In this document: positions 35,646 through 43,404 of the stretch, piece after piece
How the letters are laid out: every line of letters begins with the position of its first letter
Position numbering within the stretch: position 1 is the stretch's first letter
DNA from: JAITWN01 sp964581365
GTDB lineage: Bacteria > Pseudomonadota > Gammaproteobacteria > SZUA-140
NCBI GenBank assembly: GCA_964581365.1
Contig: CAZOOF010000004.1
Location: 31,863-95,862, forward strand
Length of the DNA stretch: 64,000 bases
Direction of reading: 5' to 3'
Notes under the pieces: model-generated
What the model saw: the letters and a program-made list of their open reading frames with translations, nothing else
What the model was told of the DNA's origin: nothing
Databases searched by the model: none
Translations under genes and position numbers: made by a program

Positions 35646-35898
35646 TCACCGCATCGAAAAACATCTATATTCATAGTATCCGCAGCACCTGCAAACACAT
35701 CGCCGTCAGCTCTCGAACAACACTTCCCTTGTGGCGACACGTCATCGCGGCAGCGGTGCAAGATAAAAAATGTGTCGCACTTCTCAAGATTCCATTTTGC
35801 CCGTCGATACACAGTCGACAGGAAGTTTGCATGGATACTAGCTTTACGTGCAAAGATGTTTATACTACATTTGCTTTTCAACACTTGGAGGACAACAA
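35646..35898. other. AT-rich intergenic region upstream of the histone-like gene
   Basis: This 253-base stretch is visibly richer in A and T than its surroundings. It holds the promoter of the lysine-rich gene near its right end, and a strong ribosome binding site (CTTGGAGGACAAC). I see no gene or RNA structure that I can support in the rest. Confidence 0.5.
35839..35866 (+). promoter_or_regulatory. Promoter of the histone H1-like gene
   Basis: A strong -10 TATACT (35861-35866) is preceded, at 16 bases, by a poor -35 (TAGCTT, 35839-35844). The expected start, about 35873, leaves a leader of about 26 bases with GGAG near its end. Confidence 0.5.
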
Positions 35899-36364
35899 AT
35901 GGCCACTAAGAAGAAAACGGCGACCAAGAAGAAAGCGGTAACCAAGAAGGCGACGACCAAGAAGAAGGCAGCCACCAGGAAGAAAGCCGCTCCGAAGAAG
36001 AAAGCCGTAACCAAGAAGAAAGCAGCAACGAAGAAGAAGGCGGTCACCAAGAAGAAAGCCGCTCCGAAGAAGAAGGCCGTAACCAAGAAGAAAGCAGCAA
36101 CGAAGAAGAAGGCGGTCACCAAGAAGAAAGNNNNNNNNNNNNNNNNNNNNNNNNNNNNNNNNNNNNNNNNNNNNNNNNNNNNNNNNNNNNNNNNNNNNNN
36201 NNNNNNNNNNNNNNNNNNNNNNNNNNNNNNCCGCTCCGAAGAAGAAGGCCGTAGCCAAGAAGAAGGCGACGCCGAAGAAGAAGGCCGTAGCCAAGAAGAA
36301 GGCGACGACGAAGAAGAAGGCAGCGACCACCAAGAAGCGTGCCGCTGCGAAGAAGAAGCGCTAA
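35899..36364 (+). CDS. Histone H1-like lysine/alanine-repeat protein (AlgP-like), interrupted by an assembly gap
   Basis: The protein is almost entirely KKxA-type repeats: MATKKKTATKKKAVTKK, then AAPKKKAVTKKKAATKKK units, ending KKRAAAKKKR. This matches AlgP-like and histone H1-like DNA-binding proteins. Nine bases of GC-rich Lys codons repeat, so 72-bp units (35986-36057 and 36058-36129) are nearly identical. A run of 100 N (36131-36230) follows. Downstream of the gap the lysine-rich frame is one base out of register, and it stops at TAA 36362-36364. Gap size is therefore wrong, and the true size is a multiple of three. The upstream part is in good frame with GGAG before ATG 35899. Confidence 0.85.
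35986..36129 (+). repeat. Two tandem 72-bp coding repeat units
   Basis: Two 72-base units (35986-36057, 36058-36129), differing at very few positions, each encode 24 residues (AAP-KKKAVT-KKKAAT-KKKAVT-KKK). The base after the second unit (G, 36130) is the first base of a third, and the sequence resumes after the gap with CCGCTCCG, the next bases of that unit. Confidence 0.85.
36131..36230. other. Assembly gap (100 N)
   Basis: Exactly 100 N lie inside the lysine-rich repeat gene, the default length used when gap size is unknown. The flanks join in frame only if the real length is a multiple of three, and join in repeat phase if it is a whole number of 72-bp units, zero included. Confidence 0.98.
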
Positions 36365-36422
36365 AGCAGTAACCGGTCGTGAGAGCGGGTTTCGATTCCG
36401 GACCCGCCTCACCCGGATAGCG

Positions 36423-36449
36423 AAAAGGCCCGTCAAAAGCGGGCCTTTT
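36423..36449. terminator. Bidirectional intrinsic terminator between the histone-like gene and ilvA
   Basis: AAAAGGCCCG (36423-36432) and CGGGCCTTTT (36440-36449) form a perfect 10-bp stem with a 7-base loop; each strand ends the hairpin in a short T run. It sits between convergent genes and can stop both transcripts. Confidence 0.8.
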
Positions 36450-36474
36450 CGCGTTTCTGAACTCCCGATCCGCC

Positions 36475-38001
36475 TCAGCCCTGGCCGAGGAACAACTCAT
36501 AGGCCGGGTTTCCGCTCTCCTCCCAGTACTCGTACCCAAGGCTGTCCAGGTAAGAGTGCAGCGTCGCCTTCTCGTCGGCGCCGAGCTGAATACCAACCAG
36601 CACGCGCCCATAGGCGGAGCCGTGATTCCGGTAATGGAACAGACTGATGTTCCAGCGCCGTCCGATGCCGGAGAGGAACCCGAGCAGCGCCCCCGGCCTT
36701 TCCGGGAACTCGAAGCGATAGAGCCTCTCGTCGGAAACGCCATTGGCGCGCCCTCCTACCATATGGCGCACATGCAGCTTCGCCATCTCATTGTCGCTGA
36801 GATCGAGAACCGGATAGCCCTGCTTGCGCAGAGCGGCGATCAGCTCTTCCTTCTCCTCCGCTCCACGCCGCAACTCCACTCCGGCAAAGACATGGGCCCG
36901 CTCCGGATCGGCATAGCGGTAGTTGAACTCAGTGATGCTGCGCTTGCCGATGACCCGGCAGAAATTCAGGAAGCTGCCGGGACGTTCGTCGATAGTGACA
37001 GCCAGAAGCGCTTCGCGCTGCTCGCCCAGCTCGGCCCGCTCCGAAACATGGCGGAGCCGGTCGAAGTTGATATTGGCGCCGCTATCGATTGCGACCAGGC
37101 GCTGATCACCGATGCCCTCGCGCTCGACATACTTCTTGAGGCCGGCAACCGCCAGCGCCCCGGCGGGTTCGGCGATCGAACGGGTATCGTCAAAAATGTC
37201 CTTGATGGCAGCGCAGATCTCGTCGGTCGATACGAGCAACACTTCGTCCACACACTTGCGGGCGATGCGGAAGGGCTCCCTGCCGATCTGCCGCACCGCA
37301 ACGCCGTCGGCGAAAATGCCGACCTGATCGAGCACTACGCGCCGTTTTGCCGCCAGCGCCCGGTAAAGAGTCGGCGCATCATCCGGCTCCACCCCGATCA
37401 CCTTGATGCCTGGATAAAGCGCCTTGGTATAGGCGGCGACACCGGCAATGAGACCACCGCCGCCCACCGGCACGAAGATGGCGTGCAACAGATCCGCGTC
37501 GCGCCTGAGGATCTCCATGGCGACGGTGCCCTGGCCAGCGATGACATCGGCATCATCATAAGGATGGATGAAAGTAAGATTGCGCCGCTCGGCCAGTTCG
37601 AGCGCATGCGCGCAGGCTTCGTCATAGGTATCGCCATGCAGGACGATGCCGGCGCCGAGCGCGCGTACCGCGGCGACCTTGATACCAGGCGTGGTGGCAG
37701 GCATCACGATCAGGGCTTTGGCTCCCAGCCTGGCCGCCGACAGCGCGACCCCTTGCGCGTGGTTGCCCGCCGAGGCCGCGATCACGCCTTTGCGCCGCTC
37801 ATCCGGCGACAGGGCAAAGATCTTGTTGTAGGCTCCGCGGAGCTTGAACGAAAAGACCGGCTGCAGATCCTCTCGCTTGAGCAGTACGGTATTTCCGAGG
37901 CGCTCGGAGAGCCGCTTCATTGGGTCGAGCGGAGTCTCCCTGGCCACATCATAGACACGGGCGCGCAGAACTCTGCGAAGATAGTCAGTAGTCATCCGCA
38001 T
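36475..38001 (-). CDS. ilvA: Threonine ammonia-lyase, biosynthetic
   Basis: The 508-residue PLP enzyme makes 2-oxobutanoate for isoleucine synthesis. The PLP Lys is in PVFSFKLRGAYNKI, the phosphate-binding glycines are in VPVGGGGLIAGVA, and the N-terminal half (1-320) is the catalytic domain. The C-terminal half holds two ACT-like regulatory domains (about 330-410 and 420-500; RPGSFLNFCRVIGKR and RPGALLGFLSGIGRR), so isoleucine feedback is expected. ATG 38001 or the in-frame ATG at 37995 may be used. Confidence 0.94.
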   Translation of the reverse strand: MRMTTDYLRRVLRARVYDVARETPLDPMKRLSERLGNTVLLKREDLQPVFSFKLRGAYNKIFALSPDERRKGVIAASAGNHAQGVALSAARLGAKALIVMPATTPGIKVAAVRALGAGIVLHGDTYDEACAHALELAERRNLTFIHPYDDADVIAGQGTVAMEILRRDADLLHAIFVPVGGGGLIAGVAAYTKALYPGIKVIGVEPDDAPTLYRALAAKRRVVLDQVGIFADGVAVRQIGREPFRIARKCVDEVLLVSTDEICAAIKDIFDDTRSIAEPAGALAVAGLKKYVEREGIGDQRLVAIDSGANINFDRLRHVSERAELGEQREALLAVTIDERPGSFLNFCRVIGKRSITEFNYRYADPERAHVFAGVELRRGAEEKEELIAALRKQGYPVLDLSDNEMAKLHVRHMVGGRANGVSDERLYRFEFPERPGALLGFLSGIGRRWNISLFHYRNHGSAYGRVLVGIQLGADEKATLHSYLDSLGYEYWEESGNPAYELFLGQG

Positions 38002-38038
38002 ACGGTATCAATTTGGAGCGCGTCTTGCATAGCGCCCA

Positions 38039-38067
38039 ATGACAAGCCTCGGCAAGCCCGGTATTAT
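38039..38067 (+). promoter_or_regulatory. Sigma-70 promoter of rpiA
   Basis: ATGACA (38039-38044), 17 bases, TATTAT (38062-38067). The rpiA start codon lies 31 bases further on, behind CAGGGAAAG. It lies just outside the ilvA start on the other strand. Confidence 0.55.
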
Positions 38068-38098
38068 CGGGGCCACATCCGGTTTCAGGGAAAGATCC

Positions 38099-38755
38099 AT
38101 GAGCAAAGACGAACAGAAGAAGGCGGCGGCGGAAGCCGCTCTGGAGTACGTCGAGACGGGCATGGTGGTTGGAATCGGCACCGGATCCACCGCCAACCAC
38201 TTCATCGATGCACTGGCCCGAATCAAGGGTCGCATCGACGGCACGGTGGCGAGTTCGGAGGCGTCGGCAGAGCGCCTCAGGCAGCACGGCATCCCGGTAC
38301 ACGATCTGAACTCTGTCGGCGACATCCCTCTCTATGTGGATGGTGCCGACGAGAGCAACAGCCATCTGCAGCTTATCAAGGGGGGCGGCGGAGCGCTCAC
38401 TCGCGAGAAGATCGTCGCCGCAGCCGCTCACCGCTTCGTGTGCATCGCCGACGATTCAAAGCTGGTCGATGTGCTCGGCGCCTTCCCGCTACCGATCGAA
38501 GTGATTCCCATGGCTCGCAGCTATGTCGCCCGGCAGATGGTGAAGCTCGGCGGCACGCCGGTGCTGCGTGAAGGCTTCGTCACCGACAACGGCAATCTGA
38601 TCATCGACGTGCACAATCTCCAGATTCTCGACCCGGCCGCACTGGAGCAGCAGATCAATAATATCGCCGGCGTCGTTACCAATGGCCTGTTCGCGCTCCG
38701 CCCTGCCGATGTCCTGCTGCTCGGCGCGGCCGACGGAGTGCGCAAACTCGACTGA
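38099..38755 (+). CDS. rpiA: Ribose-5-phosphate isomerase A
   Basis: The 218-residue enzyme interconverts ribose 5-phosphate and ribulose 5-phosphate. Conserved motifs are [35 protein letters not shown] (catalytic Asp, Glu and Lys region) and [11 protein letters not shown]. The start at 38099, with GGGAAAG upstream, matches the family N-terminus ([15 protein letters not shown]); longer open frames upstream are antisense to ilvA. Confidence 0.95.
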   Translation: MSKDEQKKAAAEAALEYVETGMVVGIGTGSTANHFIDALARIKGRIDGTVASSEASAERLRQHGIPVHDLNSVGDIPLYVDGADESNSHLQLIKGGGGALTREKIVAAAAHRFVCIADDSKLVDVLGAFPLPIEVIPMARSYVARQMVKLGGTPVLREGFVTDNGNLIIDVHNLQILDPAALEQQINNIAGVVTNGLFALRPADVLLLGAADGVRKLD

Positions 38756-38773
38756 TCCGGCTTCGTCGCTCCC

Positions 38774-38986
38774 ATGCAGAAGTTCCTCATTGGGCTCGGC
38801 ATTGCGATCATACTTCTGGGGGTGCTCTGGCCTCTGCTCTCGAAAATGGGGCTGGGGCGTCTCCCGGGGGACATCAACGTGGAGCGGGAAGGCTTCCGCT
38901 TTCACTTCCCCATTGTCACCTCCCTGCTGATCAGCGTGGCGCTGACCGCGCTCGTCGCCCTCTGGATGTGGTTCCGGAACAAGTAA
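38774..38986 (+). CDS. DUF2905 small membrane protein
   Basis: The 70-residue protein has two transmembrane segments (about 3-22 and 47-66) flanking the conserved GRLPGDINVEREGFRFHFP. That is the full DUF2905 family pattern. The function is unknown. It starts 18 bases after rpiA without a clear ribosome binding site. Confidence 0.85.
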   Translation: MQKFLIGLGIAIILLGVLWPLLSKMGLGRLPGDINVEREGFRFHFPIVTSLLISVALTALVALWMWFRNK

Positions 38987-39080
38987 GGCTTGAAGAATTC
39001 GCCCGCGCGGCCGATCTCTAGAACGAATCACGGGCAGCCGAGGGCTGCGCCCGTTCCTGAATCAGCGCCAGGGCGAGGTA

Positions 39081-40148
39081 TTGGATACACCGAACGAACA
39101 GCAGGCGGAACTCATAGCCGGTCTGGAACCGATCTCCACGCTCGCGCCCGAGCAGCTCTCCGAGCTGCTGGCAGAGGCCAGCGTGGAGTCCGTTGCGGCC
39201 CGTTCCGAGCTGCCCCCCTTTCATGGAACCGAGCGTCAGGTCGCCTATCTGATCGAAGGAGAACTCGAGCTCCCGTCGACCGATGGCCGCTGTCGCGTGC
39301 TGCGCGCCGGAACCACCGAGGCCAGCCATCCCGTGCCTGCGGAACTGTATGCCGACGCGCGCGCGCTCGTCCCGAGCACGATCGTGTTCATCGCCCCGGA
39401 CCTGCTGGACCGTCTGCTGACCTGGTCCCAGATATCGGTCCCGGATGAAGCGGTGGTCATGGCTGAGGGCCGGATCATCACCGTGGACAAAGCCAAATGC
39501 CTGCGCGCGATGCTGCGATCATCGACCTTCCGCAATCTCCCGGCAGCGAATCTTGAAGAACTGTTGCACCGGATGGAACCGATCTTCGTTCCCGCCGGCC
39601 AGGTCGTGATTCGCCAGGGCGATCCGGGTGATTACTTCTACATGATCGACGAAGGCGTCGCTCTGGTCACCCACAATCCGGACAATGACGAGGACTGCAT
39701 CGAAATCGCCGAACTCGGAGACGGCGCCACGTTCGGCGAAGCGGCGCTGCTGTCGGACAATCCGCGTAATGCGACGGTTTCGATGATGACTGACAGCATT
39801 CTGCTGCGGCTGTCTCGCGAGGATTTCAAGAAGCTGCTCAGTCAGCCCACTCTGCAATGGCTGGACCTGGAGGGCGCCCGCTTCCGTATCGAGGACGGTG
39901 GCGCCTGGATCGATGTACGCCTGCCGTCAGAATACGAGCACTCTCACCTCCCCGGCGCACTGAACATACCCATGTCAGCGCTCCATCGCACAGCGCACAC
40001 GCTCGATCGCAACCTCCACTACATCTGTTATTGCCAGACTGGCCAGCGCAGTTCCGCGGCTGCATTCGTGCTGAAACAGCATGGATTGAATGCCAGCGTC
40101 CTTCGCGACGGCCTTCAGCGAATACCCGCCAGCCTGCTGCAGCACTGA
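39081..40148 (+). CDS. Cyclic nucleotide-binding/rhodanese fusion protein
   Basis: The 355-residue protein combines an N-terminal region resembling a decayed cNMP barrel (about 12-130), a second, better preserved cNMP-binding domain (about 150-265, IRQGDPGDYFYMIDEG and GATFGEAALLSDNPRNAT with the phosphate-binding cassette Arg) and a C-terminal rhodanese domain (about 270-350, WIDVRLPSEYEHSHLPGA with active Cys in YCQTGQRSSAA). The TTG start follows GGGCGAGG. No DNA-binding or kinase domain is attached. A role linking a nucleotide signal to sulfur chemistry can be guessed but is not known. Confidence 0.85.
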   Translation: MDTPNEQQAELIAGLEPISTLAPEQLSELLAEASVESVAARSELPPFHGTERQVAYLIEGELELPSTDGRCRVLRAGTTEASHPVPAELYADARALVPSTIVFIAPDLLDRLLTWSQISVPDEAVVMAEGRIITVDKAKCLRAMLRSSTFRNLPAANLEELLHRMEPIFVPAGQVVIRQGDPGDYFYMIDEGVALVTHNPDNDEDCIEIAELGDGATFGEAALLSDNPRNATVSMMTDSILLRLSREDFKKLLSQPTLQWLDLEGARFRIEDGGAWIDVRLPSEYEHSHLPGALNIPMSALHRTAHTLDRNLHYICYCQTGQRSSAAAFVLKQHGLNASVLRDGLQRIPASLLQH

Positions 40149-40169
40149 AAACGAACGGAGGGAGGACAC

Positions 40170-40193
40170 AAAAAAAATGCGGCCGGCAGCCGC
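40170..40193 (-). terminator. Intrinsic terminator of the candidate sRNA
   Basis: On the minus strand GCGGC (40193-40189), loop TGCCG, GCCGC (40183-40179), one A, then eight T (40177-40170). The nearest minus-strand gene upstream is speA, more than 5 kb away. Confidence 0.6.
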
Positions 40194-40256
40194 GAGGAAG
40201 AGTAGTGCATTTATGGTTGTTGTATTCTGCGCGCGTCCGCCAAGACGCGGCGATGT
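40170..40256 (-). ncRNA. Candidate small RNA, Hfq-type layout
   Basis: The predicted minus-strand transcript of about 87 bases starts near 40256, downstream of its own promoter, and ends at a hairpin plus eight U. It would hold a 5' hairpin (CGCGTC, loop TTGGCG, GACGCG; 40249-40232), an unstructured A/U-rich middle, a CU-rich ACTCTTCCTC (40203-40194) complementary to Shine-Dalgarno sequences, and the terminator. No minus-strand gene ends here, so the terminator has no other obvious user. Not matched to a known family. Confidence 0.5.
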
Positions 40257-40261
40257 TCCGT

Positions 40262-40290
40262 AATCTAGAATCATATCCTCGACAAGTCAA
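40262..40290 (-). promoter_or_regulatory. Promoter of the candidate sRNA
   Basis: Minus-strand TTGACT (40290-40285), 17 bases, TAGATT (40267-40262). It is divergent from the hemJ promoter, with 29 bases between the two -35 boxes. Confidence 0.5.
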
Positions 40291-40319
40291 GCGAATACGC
40301 GCCCCATCCTCGCCGCGGT

Positions 40320-40348
40320 TTGGCAACTTTCAGCCTCGCCCTTATAGT
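40320..40348 (+). promoter_or_regulatory. Sigma-70 promoter of hemJ
   Basis: TTGGCA (40320-40325), 17 bases, TATAGT (40343-40348). It overlaps the first codons of a longer open frame, which shows that the true hemJ start is further downstream. Confidence 0.6.
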
Positions 40349-40379
40349 GTCCGCATTCATCGCAGTCGAGGACGCGCTC

Positions 40380-40805
40380 GTGATCTGGGTCAAGGCATTT
40401 CACATCATCTTCATGGTCACCTGGTTCGCCGGACTGTTTTACCTGCCCCGATTGTTCGTTTACCACGCCATGTGCGATGACGAACCCGGCCGCGAGCGCT
40501 TCAAGACCATGGAGCGAAAGCTGTACTACGGCATCATGACACCGGGCGCCGTGATCACCATCATCCTTGGACTGTGGATGACGTTCGCCTATGCATGGGA
40601 GGCGTACCGCTCGATGATGTGGCTGCACATCAAACTGGCGCTGGTTATCGGCCTGGTGGTCTACCATATCTACTGCGGCAGGCTCCTCGCCGCGTTCCGC
40701 CGTGACGCAAACCGGCATTCGCATGTCTTCTACCGCTGGCTCAACGAACTGCCGGTGCTATTGTTGATAGCGATAGTGCTGCTCGCGGTTGTCAAGCCGA
40801 TTTAG
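40380..40805 (+). CDS. hemJ: HemJ-family protoporphyrinogen IX oxidase
   Basis: The 141-residue protein has four transmembrane segments and the HemJ signature WVKAFHIIFMVTWFAGLFYL, with its conserved His, then FVYHAM, MWLHIKLALVIGLVVYHI and ELPVLLLIAIVLLAVVKP. HemJ oxidises protoporphyrinogen IX at the inner membrane in heme synthesis. I chose GTG 40380 because GAGGA lies 7 bases upstream, the family starts close to W-x-K-A-F-H, and a promoter covers the TTG at 40320. Confidence 0.88.
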   Translation: MIWVKAFHIIFMVTWFAGLFYLPRLFVYHAMCDDEPGRERFKTMERKLYYGIMTPGAVITIILGLWMTFAYAWEAYRSMMWLHIKLALVIGLVVYHIYCGRLLAAFRRDANRHSHVFYRWLNELPVLLLIAIVLLAVVKPI

Positions 40806-40882
40806 GGCAAAGATCGAGGACCGTCTCAGAGGTTATGTACCTATCTTCCTTTCCCTGCGAAGATTTCTGTCCGAAAAAATTT

Positions 40883-40891
40883 TTATGCACA
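40883..40891 (+). promoter_or_regulatory. DnaA-box-like sequence between hemJ and priA
   Basis: TTATGCACA fits the DnaA consensus TTATNCACA. It adjoins an A/T run (GAAAAAATTTTT) in a 241-base region that is otherwise without genes. Confidence 0.35.
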
Positions 40892-41046
40892 GATCGAAAC
40901 GGCTTCGAACCTGAGCACGGGCAACTACGCATGTTGGGAAACCCCGACGGTGACGATCTTGCAAGCAATTGAATCTGCTGGTAATAACATTTTCATGAAG
41001 CTCGTCAGCCTGAAATCGCCCGAATAGTGACGAGCGGTCCATTGGC

Positions 41047-43305
41047 TTGACAGACAATAGTCCACAAAGTTATCCACAGGCGCCGCTGAATAATTTCACT
41101 CCGGTCTGGCGCATTGCGGTGCCCGCGCCGCTGGAGAAACTGTTCGATTACCTGCCCGCTGTCGGCGCCGGCAATGCCTCCGCAGGGTGTCGCGTGCGCG
41201 TCCCGTTCGGCCGCGGCAGCCGAATCGGCGTGATCGTGGACACGGCCGCCACCAGCACGTTTGATCCGAACCGGCTCAGGAGAGTCAGCGAAGTGCTGGA
41301 CAGCACGCCGGTGCTGTCCGAAGAATCGCTGGCCCTGCTGCTGTGGTGTGCCAGTTACTACCATCATCCACCGGGGGAAGTGATTTGCGGCGCCCTTCCC
41401 GGCCTGTTGCGCCGCGGCGCACCGGCGCAGGCGCTGGCGCCACCGCGCTGGCGACTCACCGAGGCCGGACGCAGCGCGACCCCAGAAGCCAGAGCATCCC
41501 GGCAGACGGCGCTGTTGACCGCCTTGCGCCAGGCTGCCGATGGCCGCGATGCCGAGCAACTCGATACCGAGCTGGGCACGGACAGCTGGCGGCATACTGC
41601 TCGTGCCCTCGAGAAGCGCGGCTGGGTGGAGAGGCTGGTCGCCAAGATGCCGGTCCCCGGCGGTGAAGCCGCCTCTGGAGAGCTGTGTCACGCACAAGGC
41701 CCGGCGCTCCATGATCAGCAGGCTGCAGCGGTCGAAGCGATCCTGTCGGCGGAGGGCTTTGAGGCCTTCCTCCTCGACGGCATTACCGGCAGCGGGAAGA
41801 CGGAGGTCTATTTCGCCGCGATGGCGGCAGCGCTGCGGTCCGGACGGCAGGTTCTGGTGCTGGTTCCGGAGATCGGACTCACCCCCCAACTGGTCGCCCG
41901 ACTCGAAGCCCGGTTCAGATGCCCGCTTGCGATACTTCATTCCGGACTGTCCGACGGCGAGCGACTCGCGGCCTGGCGCCGGGCCGCGAGCGGCGCCGCG
42001 CCCATCGTGGTCGGAACCCGCTCGGCCGTGTTCGCCCCGATGCCGGCACTCGGCCTGATCATCGTCGATGAAGAGCACGATGCCTCGTACAAGCAGCAGG
42101 AGTCCCTGCGTTACCATGCCCGCGACGTCGCCGTGATGCGAGCGAGGCGCCTGAATATACCGGTAGTCCTCGGCTCTGCCACCCCATCGCTGGAAAGCCT
42201 CCACAACTGCATGCGAGAGCGCTATCGGCGACTGGTGCTCAGTCATCGCGCCGGCGCGGCAGCCATGCCCCGGATGCGTCTGGTCGATCTGCGCGCTGAC
42301 AGGCCGCGAGGCGGCCTGTCAGGCCAGCTGGCGACAGCCATCGAAGCGCATCTGGCAAACGACGCCCAGGTTCTGATCTTTCTGAACCGCCGCGGCTATG
42401 CTCCGACCCTGCTGTGCGAGTCCTGCGGCTGGGTGGCCGCCTGCCAGCGCTGCGATGCGCACCTGGTTCTGCATCGGACGCGCAATCTGCTGCGCTGTCA
42501 TCATTGCGATGCGCAGCAGCCCCTCCCCGCGCTCTGCCCGCAGTGCGCCGTGGAGGGACTGGCGCCGGTCGGCCTCGGCACCGAACGCATCGAGGAGTCG
42601 CTTCGCGAACGCTTCCCTGGAACCAGGGTGCTGCGCATCGATCGGGACAGCACCCGGCGGCGCGGAAGTCTGGAGGCCATGATGGAAAACATCCGCGATG
42701 GCCAGCGCCAGATCCTGCTCGGAACCCAGATGCTGGCCAAAGGACACCATCTGCCGAACGTCACGCTGGTGGGGGTGCTCGATGCCGACCAGGGTCTGTT
42801 CGGTGTGGACTATCGGGCGGGGGAACGCATGGGGCAGCTCATCGTGCAGGTAGCCGGCCGCGCCGGTCGTGCCGAACGTCCAGGCGAGGTGCTGATTCAG
42901 ACCCGCTGCCCCGACCATCCCCTGCTGGGCGCTCTGATCGCCGGCAACTATCATGCGTTCGCCCGAACCCTGCTGCACGAGCGCTCGCAAAGCGGTATGC
43001 CGCCGTTTCGCAGCATGGCCATGGTGCGCGCCGAATCCGTGCATCGGGACGCGCCGGTCAACCTGCTCGATGCGGTGCGCGAACTCGCCGGCTCGATGAG
43101 CGGGGACGAGGTCGAACTGCTCGGCCCGGCACCGGCACCCATGGAGCGGCGCGCCGGGCGTTTCCGGGCGCAAATGCTCCTCCTCGCCGACCGGCGCGAC
43201 CGCCTGCACGCACTGCTCGCCACGCTGACTCCTCGCATGGATGCTCTCGCAGCGACCCACCGCGCCCGCTGGTCACTGGATGTCGATCCGGTCGATGAAT
43301 CGTGA
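41047..43305 (+). CDS. priA: PriA, primosomal replication restart helicase
   Basis: The 752-residue helicase restarts replication at stalled forks. It has an N-terminal 3'-end-binding domain (about 15-110), Walker A GITGSGKTEVY, Walker B IIVDEEHD, motif VLGSATPSLESL, RGYAPTLLCESCGWVAACQR with the zinc-binding cysteines and CHHCDAQQPLPALCPQC. The start is TTG 41047; no upstream alternative is better, though TTG has no obvious purine site. A perfect DnaA box lies in its first codons. Confidence 0.93.
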   Translation: MTDNSPQSYPQAPLNNFTPVWRIAVPAPLEKLFDYLPAVGAGNASAGCRVRVPFGRGSRIGVIVDTAATSTFDPNRLRRVSEVLDSTPVLSEESLALLLWCASYYHHPPGEVICGALPGLLRRGAPAQALAPPRWRLTEAGRSATPEARASRQTALLTALRQAADGRDAEQLDTELGTDSWRHTARALEKRGWVERLVAKMPVPGGEAASGELCHAQGPALHDQQAAAVEAILSAEGFEAFLLDGITGSGKTEVYFAAMAAALRSGRQVLVLVPEIGLTPQLVARLEARFRCPLAILHSGLSDGERLAAWRRAASGAAPIVVGTRSAVFAPMPALGLIIVDEEHDASYKQQESLRYHARDVAVMRARRLNIPVVLGSATPSLESLHNCMRERYRRLVLSHRAGAAAMPRMRLVDLRADRPRGGLSGQLATAIEAHLANDAQVLIFLNRRGYAPTLLCESCGWVAACQRCDAHLVLHRTRNLLRCHHCDAQQPLPALCPQCAVEGLAPVGLGTERIEESLRERFPGTRVLRIDRDSTRRRGSLEAMMENIRDGQRQILLGTQMLAKGHHLPNVTLVGVLDADQGLFGVDYRAGERMGQLIVQVAGRAGRAERPGEVLIQTRCPDHPLLGALIAGNYHAFARTLLHERSQSGMPPFRSMAMVRAESVHRDAPVNLLDAVRELAGSMSGDEVELLGPAPAPMERRAGRFRAQMLLLADRRDRLHALLATLTPRMDALAATHRARWSLDVDPVDES
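41070..41078 (+). promoter_or_regulatory. Perfect DnaA box inside the 5' end of priA
   Basis: TTATCCACA is the strongest form of the DnaA consensus. TAGTCCACA (41058-41066), twelve bases upstream, matches at seven of nine positions. The coding constraint of priA does not demand this sequence. Confidence 0.45.
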
Positions 43306-43331
43306 GCTCATGCGCGGCGCCTCGCGCCGAT

Positions 43332-43359
43332 TTGCAAGAATGCCCGGAGCGGTGATAAT
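43332..43359 (+). promoter_or_regulatory. Sigma-70 promoter of argS
   Basis: TTGCAA (43332-43337), 16 bases, GATAAT (43354-43359), 45 bases upstream of the argS start. Confidence 0.5.
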
Positions 43360-43404
43360 AAGCGTCCGTTCAGCCTCCAGACCCTTCCGACCGGATTCAA
43401 CCGC

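Noticed and set aside
35899..36364. CRISPR array or intergenic satellite because of regular repeats
   Set aside because: The repeats are in frame, encode Lys/Ala/Pro units, and have no spacers.
36556..38098. Long plus-strand frame across ilvA reaching into rpiA
   Set aside because: It is the complement of the well-conserved ilvA gene; rpiA has its own promoter, ribosome binding site and family-typical start.
40205..40480. Small plus-strand gene starting at GTG 40205 behind GAGGAAGAG
   Set aside because: The start lies only two bases from the purine run, the frame runs through the hemJ promoter and into hemJ in another frame, and the product has no protein-like pattern.
40806..41090. Replication origin (oriC) because of DnaA boxes and A/T runs
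   Set aside because: Only two or three boxes are present, there is no dnaA, dnaN or mnmG nearby, and no clustered AT-rich repeats. A regulatory site is more likely.
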